NCBI RefSeq assembly: GCF_947495665.1
Contig: NZ_CANLZV010000005.1
Span: forward strand, 186,001-250,000
Source: an uncultured Sunxiuqinia sp.
GTDB lineage: Bacteria; Bacteroidota; Bacteroidia; Bacteroidales; Prolixibacteraceae
Direction of reading: 5' to 3'
DNA: 64,000 nt
Below, one piece after another: positions 25,015 to 32,226 of this stretch. Every line of letters starts with the position of its first letter. Positions within the stretch are counted from its first letter, which is position 1. The notes below the pieces were generated by a model, which was given only the letters and a program-made list of their open reading frames with translations, had not been told where the DNA came from and did no database searches. The position numbers and the translations under genes are program-made.

Positions 25015-26115
25015 ATGGAAGAAAAAATTATCACTATTGCCATGTTGCCTTACGCTACCGCAGAGGTTTTGCGGTCGATGCTCGAAGCCAAAGGAATTGA
25101 ATGTTCTCTGGAGAATGTGAATTTGATTCAGGGGGCGGTGGCTTCCGGGGTAAAAGTGCGTATTAATGCCAAAGATGCGAGTAAGGCGTATCCGGTTTTG
25201 GATAAAGTGTTGGGTAAGATTGATGAAGACTATAAAAAGCCGGAAGATTTTATCCTCATTCCTGTTGATTTTTCCAGCTACTCTTTAAAGGCGGCGGCAA
25301 TGGCTTTTGAAATTGCCCGAAAACTGAACTCAGGGGTGGTGTTTTACCATGTCATTCCTCAGCCTGATTATTTTACCATTCCGTATTCCGATGTAATGGC
25401 TTTCGATGCCGGTCTTTACGATCACCTGAAGGAGCGGGAAGAATATGTGCACGAGGAGTTTGCGCGGTTTCAGAAAAAGCTGCTGGAACAGGTTGGGCAG
25501 GAAGTCTGGGATGCATTAAAAATGGAACAAATTATCAAGATGGGCTATCCGGAAGAAGACATCCTGGCTTACACGGAACTTCATCCGCCACGGATGATTG
25601 TTATGGGTATTAAGGGACCCTCGAATGAGCTGGATGCCGTGATGGGAAGTACAACGGCAGGGGTGATTTACAAGGCGAAGGTTCCTGTTTTGGTAATTCC
25701 CGAAAAGGCGCCTTTGTTGAATTTATCGTCGGTTAAAAAAGTGGTTTATGCCACCAATTTTGATGATAAGGACTTCCATGCCATTGATAAGTTGCTGGGG
25801 CTGCTAAAACCCTTTAACACCGAAGTAACCTGCCTGCACATTGGCAATGAGGAATACAAGGAGCTGAGCGAAGCCCGGATGAAAAGTATGCGGAAAGTGT
25901 TGAAGAAAAAGTATCCGGATGATTCGCTGACCTGTCAGATTATGACTGGCAATGACGTGTTGGTTGACCTGGAAAAATACATTCAGGAAAAGGGCATTGA
26001 TATTTTGTCCTTAACGACTCATAAACGAAACATGATTACACGGATTTTTAACCCGAGTATTGCCCGAAAAATGGTGTTTCACCTGAAAACCCCCTTGCTG
26101 GTATTTCATGCCTAG
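25015..26115 (+). CDS. DUF2007-like domain fused to two UspA domains
   Basis: A 366-residue soluble protein. Residues about 1-72 (TIAMLPYATAEVLRSMLEAKGIE ... VKVRINAKDASKAYPVLD) look like the DUF2007 putative signal-transducing domain. Residues about 80-238 form a universal stress protein domain with an intact nucleotide motif, G-2x-G-9x-G-S (GIKG ... MGST). Residues about 243-366 are a second Usp domain without that motif. So one half may bind ATP and the other may be structural. Stand-alone gene ending in a strong terminator. Function is unknown; Usp proteins take part in stress endurance. Confidence 0.85.
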   Translation: MEEKIITIAMLPYATAEVLRSMLEAKGIECSLENVNLIQGAVASGVKVRINAKDASKAYPVLDKVLGKIDEDYKKPEDFILIPVDFSSYSLKAAAMAFEIARKLNSGVVFYHVIPQPDYFTIPYSDVMAFDAGLYDHLKEREEYVHEEFARFQKKLLEQVGQEVWDALKMEQIIKMGYPEEDILAYTELHPPRMIVMGIKGPSNELDAVMGSTTAGVIYKAKVPVLVIPEKAPLLNLSSVKKVVYATNFDDKDFHAIDKLLGLLKPFNTEVTCLHIGNEEYKELSEARMKSMRKVLKKKYPDDSLTCQIMTGNDVLVDLEKYIQEKGIDILSLTTHKRNMITRIFNPSIARKMVFHLKTPLLVFHA

Positions 26116-26139
26116 TGATTTTCTGGTTTTAAAGGAAAG

Positions 26140-26192
26140 AAAACAGGAAGTTATCGTGAAGTTCGCTTCAACATAACTTCCTGTTTTTTTTT
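26140..26192. terminator. Long bidirectional terminator
   Basis: AAAACAGGAAGTTAT (26140-26154) and ATAACTTCCTGTTTT (26173-26187) are a perfect 15-base-pair stem, with an inner GAAG-TTCG-CTTC hairpin in the loop. A T run follows on the plus strand. It separates the convergent Usp and riboflavin synthase genes and probably serves the plus strand best. Confidence 0.88.
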
Positions 26193-26208
26193 TAAGGCCT
26201 GATGTTGG

Positions 26209-26817
26209 CTAGTTGAAACTGGCCAATTTAGCCAGGTACTTGCCAATAATATCGAATTCCAGGTTGATAACAGTGCCGGGATTGAAGGTGTGAAAATTGG
26301 TTTCTGCGTAGGTGTAGGGAATGATTGCCACCTGGAAGGAGTTGTCTTTCGAATTGACTACCGTAAGACTTACGCCATTCACTGTTACCGACCCTTTTTC
26401 CACCGTCATGTAACCTTGCTGTGCTTTTTGCTTGTCGAATTCGTATTCGAATGTGAAATACCAGCTGCCATCGGCTTCTTCCACCTTGGTGCAGGTTGCA
26501 GTCTGGTCAACGTGCCCCTGAACAATGTGTCCGTCCAGTCGTCCGTTCATCATCATGCTACGTTCCAGGTTAACTTTTGATCCGACTTCCCAATAGCCCA
26601 GATTGGTTTTTAACAGGGTTTCCTTGATGGCTGTTACCGTGTAGGTTTTCGCCTCATTGTCCACTTTCACAACAGTCAGACAAACACCGTTGTGCGATAC
26701 ACTTTGATCGACTTTCAATTCGTCAACAAATGAACAGGTCAGTGTAAAATGATAATTTTCCTGCTCTTTTTCAATGGCTTTAACTACGCCGTATTCTTCA
26801 ACGATTCCTGAAAACAT
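26209..26817 (-). CDS. ribE: Riboflavin synthase (alpha chain)
   Basis: A 202-residue enzyme that dismutates two lumazines to riboflavin. It is an internal duplication of the lumazine-binding barrel: repeat 1 begins MFSGIVEEYGVVKAIEK and contains SVSHNGVCLTVV; repeat 2 contains GHIVQGHVDQTATCT and KGSVTVNGVSLTVVN. The N-terminal MFSGIVEE, needed for trimer formation, fixes the start. No FMN riboswitch-like element was recognised in the bases upstream. Confidence 0.95.
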   Translation of the reverse strand: MFSGIVEEYGVVKAIEKEQENYHFTLTCSFVDELKVDQSVSHNGVCLTVVKVDNEAKTYTVTAIKETLLKTNLGYWEVGSKVNLERSMMMNGRLDGHIVQGHVDQTATCTKVEEADGSWYFTFEYEFDKQKAQQGYMTVEKGSVTVNGVSLTVVNSKDNSFQVAIIPYTYAETNFHTFNPGTVINLEFDIIGKYLAKLASFN

Positions 26818-27134
26818 AGTACTTCAATTTTTTATCCTGCGAAGTTACCGAATTCGATGGAATTCCAGAAATGGAAAGCCTGACTTTGACGGAGATTGAC
26901 TGCCTGCAGAATGCAACCGGGAGAACCACTTGGCTTGCGAATACCGCTTCTTATTGGTGTGACCAATTGCTGAAATCGGCCTGCACTTTTTTAATTCCGA
27001 ATGTGTATTTGGCCTTTTTCAGGGCCTGAACCGGGCTTTTCTGCTTCATAAACTTGAAAGTCAAAAGAACCATAGGTGAAAAAAATCAGGTCTGATACTC
27101 GCTTATTTGTGCTATCTTGCACAATGCTTTGGAA
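26818..27134. other. Intergenic region upstream of the FadR-type regulator
   Basis: Between riboflavin synthase and the regulator. It holds no convincing gene. The main feature is the palindrome at 26953-26967 (separate entry). A weak TATCTTG promoter-like box lies at 27113-27119, just before the regulator. Confidence 0.5.
26953..26967 (+). promoter_or_regulatory. Candidate FadR-family operator ATTGGT-GTG-ACCAAT
   Basis: A perfect palindrome of six-base arms around GTG. It has the form of GntR/FadR-subfamily operators and matches the ATTGGTnnnACCAAT pattern known for E. coli PdhR (family knowledge). It lies about 170 bases before the FadR-type regulator gene, so autoregulation is plausible but not shown. 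Confidence 0.5.
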
Positions 27135-27878
27135 ATGCAAAACGCCATGAATGATATTTTTAAAAAGATTGGTACGACACAAACTTTAAGTCAAAAAATT
27201 GAGCGGAATATCGAACGGGCTATTCGGGAAAAGAAACTTCCGATTGGTTCTAAGTTGCCTTCAGAGAGGGAGCTTTGTGAGATGTTTGCCGTGAGTCGAA
27301 CAGCGCTTCGCGAAGCCTTGCGGCGCTTAAGTGCCCGGGGGTTGATCGAAATCAGAAAGGGGAGTGGCATGGTCGTGAAAAAGATCAACATGAAAGATGC
27401 CATTGACTCGCTGAACCTGTATTACGACTTGAAATTTGACATGAACCTGATTAGTCAGATCATCGAGTTGCGTCTGGCTTTTGAACCGGAAATTGCAAAA
27501 ATGGCTGCTTTGAACCGGAAAGATGAGGACCTGGCTAATCTGGAGCAAAACCTGATTGATTTTGCAGCTTGCGATCCGGACAATACCCAGCTGGAATCGG
27601 ACATGGACAACAAGTTTCATTTAAATGTGGCCCGGGCTACCGGAAACCCGTTTGTGATTGTAACCATGGAACCGGTACACAACCTGCTGCCTCGCATGCG
27701 GAATTTTATTTATGCCAACATTGAGGGGGAAAAGGAAATTACCTTGGGTTATCACAAAGAAATTGTAAACGCCATACGCGAGCGCGATGCCGAGCGGGCT
27801 TACGAAAAAATGCAAGCCCACCTGGATCGGAATATGCAGGTTTATAATAAGTTCATGAAAATTCCCGAACAGGATTAG
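27135..27878 (+). CDS. GntR-family transcriptional regulator, FadR subfamily
   Basis: About 247 residues. N-terminal winged helix: SQKIERNIERAIREKKLPIGSKLPSERELCEMFAVSRTALREALRRLSARGLIEIRKGSGMVV, a textbook GntR domain. The C-terminal all-helical FCD domain contains IIELRLAFEPEIAKMA, a DNKFHLNVARATGNPF segment (Asp and His metal/effector ligands) and YHKEIVNAIRERD with the second His. Such regulators sense small organic acids or sugars acids. The frame can start at a TTG (27117), but ATGs at 27135 or 27147 follow a promoter-like box at 27113. It ends overlapping murQ tail-to-tail by four bases and probably controls the amino-sugar/muropeptide locus (inference). Confidence 0.88.
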   Translation: MQNAMNDIFKKIGTTQTLSQKIERNIERAIREKKLPIGSKLPSERELCEMFAVSRTALREALRRLSARGLIEIRKGSGMVVKKINMKDAIDSLNLYYDLKFDMNLISQIIELRLAFEPEIAKMAALNRKDEDLANLEQNLIDFAACDPDNTQLESDMDNKFHLNVARATGNPFVIVTMEPVHNLLPRMRNFIYANIEGEKEITLGYHKEIVNAIRERDAERAYEKMQAHLDRNMQVYNKFMKIPEQD

Positions 27879-28690
27879 TGTTTTTTGCTGGCCTCCAGTG
27901 CTTTGTTGACCGAACCATGCAAGAGCAATAAGCGTCTGGCCTTGGCTTCGTCGTAGCCCAGCTCGTCCATGATCATGCGGGTGCCCCGTGCAATGAGTTT
28001 TTGGTTGGTCAGCTGCATGTTTACCATTTTATTTCCTTTTACACGGCCCAGTTTGATCATGAGGGTAGTGGTAATCATATTCAGAATCAGCTTTTGCGAA
28101 GTGCCTGATTTCATGCGTGTGCTACCCGTAACAAACTCTGGTCCAACAATAGCTTCAATGGGAATATCTACTTGTTTGGCCAGTTCGCTGTTGGGATTGT
28201 TGGTAACACAGCCAGTCAGCAATCCATGTTTGCGTGCTTGCTTCACCGCTCCGATGACATAAGGTGTACGGCCCGACGCAGCAATGCCAATCACCGTGTC
28301 CAGCGGGGTAACCTTGTAATTTTGAAGCTCCTGCCAGCCCAGTTCTTCATTGTCCTCAGCAGCTTCAACCGCTTTTCGAATGGCCTGGTCTCCACCGGCA
28401 ATCATTCCAATAACCAAGTCATAGCCAACGCCATAAGTTGGTGGAATTTCTGATGCATCCAGAATGCCTAAACGTCCGCTGGTGCCGGCGCCAACATAAA
28501 AAAGACGTCCTCCTTTGGTCATCCGTTCCACGGTTTGTTTCACCAGCTTCTCAATTTGAGGAATGGTTTTTTGCACGGCAGGAAGTACCTTTTGGTCTTC
28601 TTGATGAATATTATCAAGCAGTTGCCTGACATCCATTTCTTCGAGGTTGTTGTAATGCGAATCGGCTTCAGTTACACTTTCTATTGTCAT
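27875..28690 (-). CDS. murQ: N-acetylmuramic acid 6-phosphate etherase
   Basis: About 271 residues. It cleaves the lactyl ether of MurNAc-6-P, giving GlcNAc-6-P and D-lactate, the committing step of MurNAc recycling. SIS-domain features: GGRLFYVGAGTSGRLGILDASEIPPTYG, the etherase signature IGIAASGRTPYVIGAV, and EVVTGSTRMKSGTSQKL-like VTGSTRMKSGTSQK. C-terminal UBA-like tail ARRLLLLHGSVNKAL is present. An ATG at 28720 would overlap the upstream kinase; 28690 (MTIESVTEAD) follows its stop by ten bases and is preferred. Second gene of the kinase-murQ pair, the same pairing as murK-murQ of Tannerella and Clostridium. Confidence 0.95.
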   Translation of the reverse strand: MTIESVTEADSHYNNLEEMDVRQLLDNIHQEDQKVLPAVQKTIPQIEKLVKQTVERMTKGGRLFYVGAGTSGRLGILDASEIPPTYGVGYDLVIGMIAGGDQAIRKAVEAAEDNEELGWQELQNYKVTPLDTVIGIAASGRTPYVIGAVKQARKHGLLTGCVTNNPNSELAKQVDIPIEAIVGPEFVTGSTRMKSGTSQKLILNMITTTLMIKLGRVKGNKMVNMQLTNQKLIARGTRMIMDELGYDEAKARRLLLLHGSVNKALEASKKH

Positions 28691-28700
28691 CTTTTCAAGT

Positions 28701-29549
28701 TTATTCTTCGGTATGTTCATGATACTCTTTCAACTTATCGATGGGCCCCTTCAGAATGATTGGTGTCGGAAACCCATAAGCTTGAGCCAATTCATCAATG
28801 ATTGGCTTGAAGTGCCAGGCCACAGAGCCCACAAAGCCAAGTGGATAATTTCCGGCTTCGGGCAGCTGAAGGATATTGCGTTCAAAAAACTCTTTGGCGC
28901 TCGTTGTCACCAGCCTGTGGCAGTAGGGGACTGCCAGGTGCCTGGATAGGAAAGGAGCAAAGCCAGCCAGGTACTTGTTTGGCCGTTCGGTCCGATAGAC
29001 TCGTGTCAATACTTCTGCCTGATCGAGTGAAAATTCGCTTTCAAACAGTTTTTTACAATCGGTAGGCATGATGTTTTTGAAATAGTCGCCCAACAGTTTT
29101 TTTCCGAGTACCGCCCCGCTAAATTCATCTCCAAGAATGAAGCCTAGCGGAGGAATGCCGCTAACGGTTTTCTGACCATCGTACAGGCAGCTGTTGGAGC
29201 CCGTGCCCACAATGCAGGCGATTCCGGCTTCGGTGCCAAATAATGCCCGGGCTGCACCCAAAGCATCGCTGGCTGTTTCTATTGAAACATTGGGGAATAG
29301 CCGTTCAAGGGCTTTTTTGATAACATCGCCTCGTTCCTGGTTGATAATGCCTGCCCCGTAGAACTCGATTTTGTCTACACTGGTTCCGGCGGGAAGAAGC
29401 AATTTTTCGCGAAGTTCTTCATAGATATCTTCACTGGTTCTGAAGAACGGATTAATTCCTTTCGTTTGAAAGGCCAGCTCTTTGGAAACCTTACCTGTCA
29501 GCAACCAATCGGTCTTGGTTGATCCACTATCAGCAATTAATCGAATCAT
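28701..29549 (-). CDS. BadF/BadG-type amino-sugar kinase (MurNAc/GlcNAc kinase-like)
   Basis: A 282-residue ASKHA-fold kinase. Phosphate 1 motif IADSGSTKTDWLL at the N-terminus, adenosine/phosphate 2 region ACIVGTGSNSCLYDG, and GFILGDEFSGAVLGKKLLG, all typical of the BadF/BcrA family containing NagK, human GlcNAc kinase and bacterial MurK. Because it directly precedes murQ, MurNAc is the likely substrate, making MurNAc-6-P for the etherase (inference from context and from known murK-murQ pairs). GlcNAc kinase activity is an alternative. A promoter box lies only five bases before the ATG, suggesting a leaderless mRNA. Confidence 0.88.
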   Translation of the reverse strand: MIRLIADSGSTKTDWLLTGKVSKELAFQTKGINPFFRTSEDIYEELREKLLLPAGTSVDKIEFYGAGIINQERGDVIKKALERLFPNVSIETASDALGAARALFGTEAGIACIVGTGSNSCLYDGQKTVSGIPPLGFILGDEFSGAVLGKKLLGDYFKNIMPTDCKKLFESEFSLDQAEVLTRVYRTERPNKYLAGFAPFLSRHLAVPYCHRLVTTSAKEFFERNILQLPEAGNYPLGFVGSVAWHFKPIIDELAQAYGFPTPIILKGPIDKLKEYHEHTEE

Positions 29550-29553
29550 GAAG

Positions 29554-29561
29554 CAAATATA
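29554..29561 (-). promoter_or_regulatory. -7 box directly before the kinase ATG (leaderless candidate)
   Basis: Minus strand TATATTTG, a perfect TAnnTTTG, whose last base is five bases from the ATG at 29549. A -33-like TTTC follows the expected spacing. Transcription would begin at or next to the start codon. Confidence 0.55.
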
Positions 29562-29596
29562 AGGAATTTTGGTTCATAATAAAGAAAGTTATAAGA

Positions 29597-29605
29597 TGTA
29601 TTACA
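29597..29605 (+). promoter_or_regulatory. Palindrome TGTATTACA, candidate operator upstream of the GH9 operon
   Basis: A nine-base palindrome (10 bases ATGTATTACA at 29596-29605) shared with 37801-37810 in front of susC. It lies just before the -33 TTTG of the GH9 promoter, in an activator-like position, and fits the FadR-subfamily core GTA-N-TAC. Confidence 0.4.
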
Positions 29606-29608
29606 GAT

Positions 29609-29640
29609 TTTGCTTTTGTGTGATTAAAAACTTATTTTTG
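29609..29640 (+). promoter_or_regulatory. Promoter of the GH9/symporter/GH3 operon
   Basis: TTTG (29609-29612) then 20 bases then TATTTTTG (29633-29640): both boxes of the Bacteroidota consensus at the expected spacing. Start of transcription near 29647, leader of about 60 bases to the ATG at 29708. Confidence 0.7.
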
Positions 29641-29707
29641 AAGGAGAAACCTAACAGGAGTTTTTGAGCCGTCCAAGGGTCAAAAGTTTTCTTTAAAAAC
29701 CTGACAT

Positions 29708-32185
29708 ATGAACTATAAGCTAATTACGTTCCTTGTATTCTTTGTGTTTTGCGGGGCTTTAAGGCTTTTGGCACAGCCTGTTATTCGTATCAATCAACTG
29801 GGCTATCTTCCCAAGGCATTTAAAACAGCTGTTTTGTTGAGCCCTGAGGAGCTTATAATCGATAAGTTTGAGTTGTATGACAAAATTTCCGGAGAAAAAG
29901 TTTATGAAGCTTCGGCTGAAATTGCAGATGCCTCGCTTTGGGGGATGCAGTCTGCCTACCGGCTTGATTTTTCAGCTTTCCAGGAGGCCGGTGGTTTCTT
30001 TATTCAGGCAGGAGCAACGCAGTCGCCCTCCTTTCACATTGGAAACGATGTTTACGATGGAACGGCCGACTTTGTGCTGAACTACATGCGTCAGCAACGT
30101 TGTGGTTTCAACCCGTTTTTAAATGACTCTTGCCACTTACACGATGGTGTTATTGTCGATCATCCGACCCGTTCCGGCGAGCAGATTGACGTGACCGGTG
30201 GCTGGCATGATGCCTCTGATTACCTGCAATATTTAACGACTTCAGCCAATGCAACCTACCAGATGCTATTTGCCTACCAGCAAAATCCGGAGGCTTTTGG
30301 CGATAAATACCAGGCCAATGGCTTAGCCGGAGCTAATGGAATACCTGATATTTTGGACGAAGCGCGCTGGGGACTGGAGTGGCTTTTGAAAATGAATCCG
30401 GCAAAAGATGAGATGTACAACCAAATTGCTGATGATCGCGATCATAGAGGGTATCGTCTGCCTAACAAGGATACAGTTAGCTATGGGCTGGGGAAAGCAC
30501 GTCCGGTGTATTTTGTTACCGGAAAACCACAAGGTCTGGGAAAACATAAAAACCGGAGTACCGGGGTGGCTTCTACGGCTGCCAAGTATGCCTCGGCGTT
30601 TGCATTGGGCGCTCAGTTGTTTGATGATATAGACCCTCAGTTGGCTGAGGTGATGCACCAAAAGGCTGAAGACGCCTGGACTTTTGCACTTTCTGATCCC
30701 GGGGTTTTTCAAACAGCCTGCATGGTTTCTCCTTATTTCTATGAAGAGGAAAATTACATCGATGATATGGAGTTGGCAGCAGCTTCGCTTTACCAATTGT
30801 CTGGTAAGGATGACTATCAGCAACAGGCGCGTTACTGGGGTGCGCTGGAACCGGTTACCCCCTGGATGGCTTTGCATCGGGCAAGGCATTACCAGTACTA
30901 CCCGTTTGTTAACTTGGGACATGCTTTGCTGGCACAATCCGCCAATGAATCCACTTCCGAGCAATTTCTGGCCCTGATGAAACAAGGACTGAGCCATTTA
31001 AAGCACTTTGCAGGCAATGATCCTTTTCAGCTTGGAATTCCTTTTCAGTGGTGTTCCAACAATTTTGTAGCCGGGGCAGCTACTCAGGCCCGGCTGTACC
31101 GTCAGCTAAGCGGTGATGAGACTTTCGCAACGCTTGAAGCGGCCCTGGTTGACTGGCTTTTAGGCTGTAATCCCTGGGGAACAAGTATGATCTGCGGACT
31201 TCCTGAGGGAGGTGAATACCCGGAAAAACCGCATTCTTCCATCACGGTTCTGATGCATGAAACCACCACTGGCGGGCTGGTGGATGGACCGGTTTACCGA
31301 TCGATTTACGAAAGTCTGCGTGGGATTCTGCTTTTGGAACCGGATGAATATGCCGATTTCCAGAACGGGAAAGCCGTTTATCATGATGATATTGGCGATT
31401 ACTCATCGAATGAACCGACCATGGATGGCACGGCGAGCTTGAGCTTTTTATTTTCCTCGCTGGAAGTTGAGGGGCAAAAAGACCAAAACATGAGCCGAGT
31501 GGTAAAAGACAGTCAGGGGGCACTGGTGCGGATGGATACCACGAGCCGGAAGGTTTACCTGATCTTTTCAGCACATGACTACAACGATGGCGGCGAGCTG
31601 ATTGCTAAAACCTTGAAGAAACACAACCAGAAGGCTTCCTTCTTCTTTACCGGAGACTTTTATGAAAATCAGGATAACCAGAAATTAATTGCCCGGTTGA
31701 TGAAGGATGGCCATTATCTGGGGGCCCATTCAGATAAGCATTTGCTTTACGCTGACTGGGAGAAACGCGACTCACTGCTGGTAACGCGCGAAGTGTTTGA
31801 AAAGGATCTGGTAGCCAACTATCATAAAATGGCCGAGCTGGGCATTGATCCATCCGAAGCACCTTACTTTTTGGCGCCTTACGAATGGTACAATGAAGCC
31901 ATTGTCAACTGGAGTAAGCAGCTGGGTTTGCAAGTGGTTAATTTTACAACGGGGATACGCACCAACGCAGATTATACAACCCCTGACATGAAAAACTACC
32001 GATCATCAGAAAGGATTCTAAATGGCCTGAAAAGCTTTGAAAACGATCAACCGGCCGGACTTAATGGGGCTGTTATTTTGATTCATCTGGGAACAGCTGC
32101 TGAACGAACCGATAAGTTTTATCATCATCTGGATGAACTTTTGGATTTCCTGACCAATAAAGGCTACCAGCCAAGCCGTTTGTGA
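29708..32185 (+). CDS. GH9 glycoside hydrolase fused to a NodB-like polysaccharide deacetylase
   Basis: An 825-residue secreted protein (signal peptide to about 22). Residues 23-105 form a CelD-type N-terminal Ig domain (IRINQLGYLPKAFKTAVL). Residues about 115-585 are a GH9 barrel: the Asp nucleophile/base region TGGWHDASDYLQY (about 165) and the acid Glu in SSNEPTMDGTASL (about 566). Residues about 610-825 resemble a CE4 deacetylase: VYLIFSAHDYNDGGEL, then the metal histidines HSDKH (about 671) and APYEWY, LIHLG. The usual TFDDG motif is altered. GH9 includes cellulases and exo-glucosaminidases. With an attached deacetylase and murQ next door, an amino-sugar glycan is the likelier substrate (inference). 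First gene of the operon. Confidence 0.85.
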   Translation: MNYKLITFLVFFVFCGALRLLAQPVIRINQLGYLPKAFKTAVLLSPEELIIDKFELYDKISGEKVYEASAEIADASLWGMQSAYRLDFSAFQEAGGFFIQAGATQSPSFHIGNDVYDGTADFVLNYMRQQRCGFNPFLNDSCHLHDGVIVDHPTRSGEQIDVTGGWHDASDYLQYLTTSANATYQMLFAYQQNPEAFGDKYQANGLAGANGIPDILDEARWGLEWLLKMNPAKDEMYNQIADDRDHRGYRLPNKDTVSYGLGKARPVYFVTGKPQGLGKHKNRSTGVASTAAKYASAFALGAQLFDDIDPQLAEVMHQKAEDAWTFALSDPGVFQTACMVSPYFYEEENYIDDMELAAASLYQLSGKDDYQQQARYWGALEPVTPWMALHRARHYQYYPFVNLGHALLAQSANESTSEQFLALMKQGLSHLKHFAGNDPFQLGIPFQWCSNNFVAGAATQARLYRQLSGDETFATLEAALVDWLLGCNPWGTSMICGLPEGGEYPEKPHSSITVLMHETTTGGLVDGPVYRSIYESLRGILLLEPDEYADFQNGKAVYHDDIGDYSSNEPTMDGTASLSFLFSSLEVEGQKDQNMSRVVKDSQGALVRMDTTSRKVYLIFSAHDYNDGGELIAKTLKKHNQKASFFFTGDFYENQDNQKLIARLMKDGHYLGAHSDKHLLYADWEKRDSLLVTREVFEKDLVANYHKMAELGIDPSEAPYFLAPYEWYNEAIVNWSKQLGLQVVNFTTGIRTNADYTTPDMKNYRSSERILNGLKSFENDQPAGLNGAVILIHLGTAAERTDKFYHHLDELLDFLTNKGYQPSRL

Positions 32186-32226
32186 TGAGGATGTAGGGTT
32201 GAAATTTTTTATGCTGAATTTATACT

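Noticed and set aside
29708-32185. Plain cellulase annotation for the GH9 protein
   Set aside because: The fused deacetylase and the murQ/NagZ/NagX neighbours argue for an amino-sugar substrate; cellulose use is not excluded.
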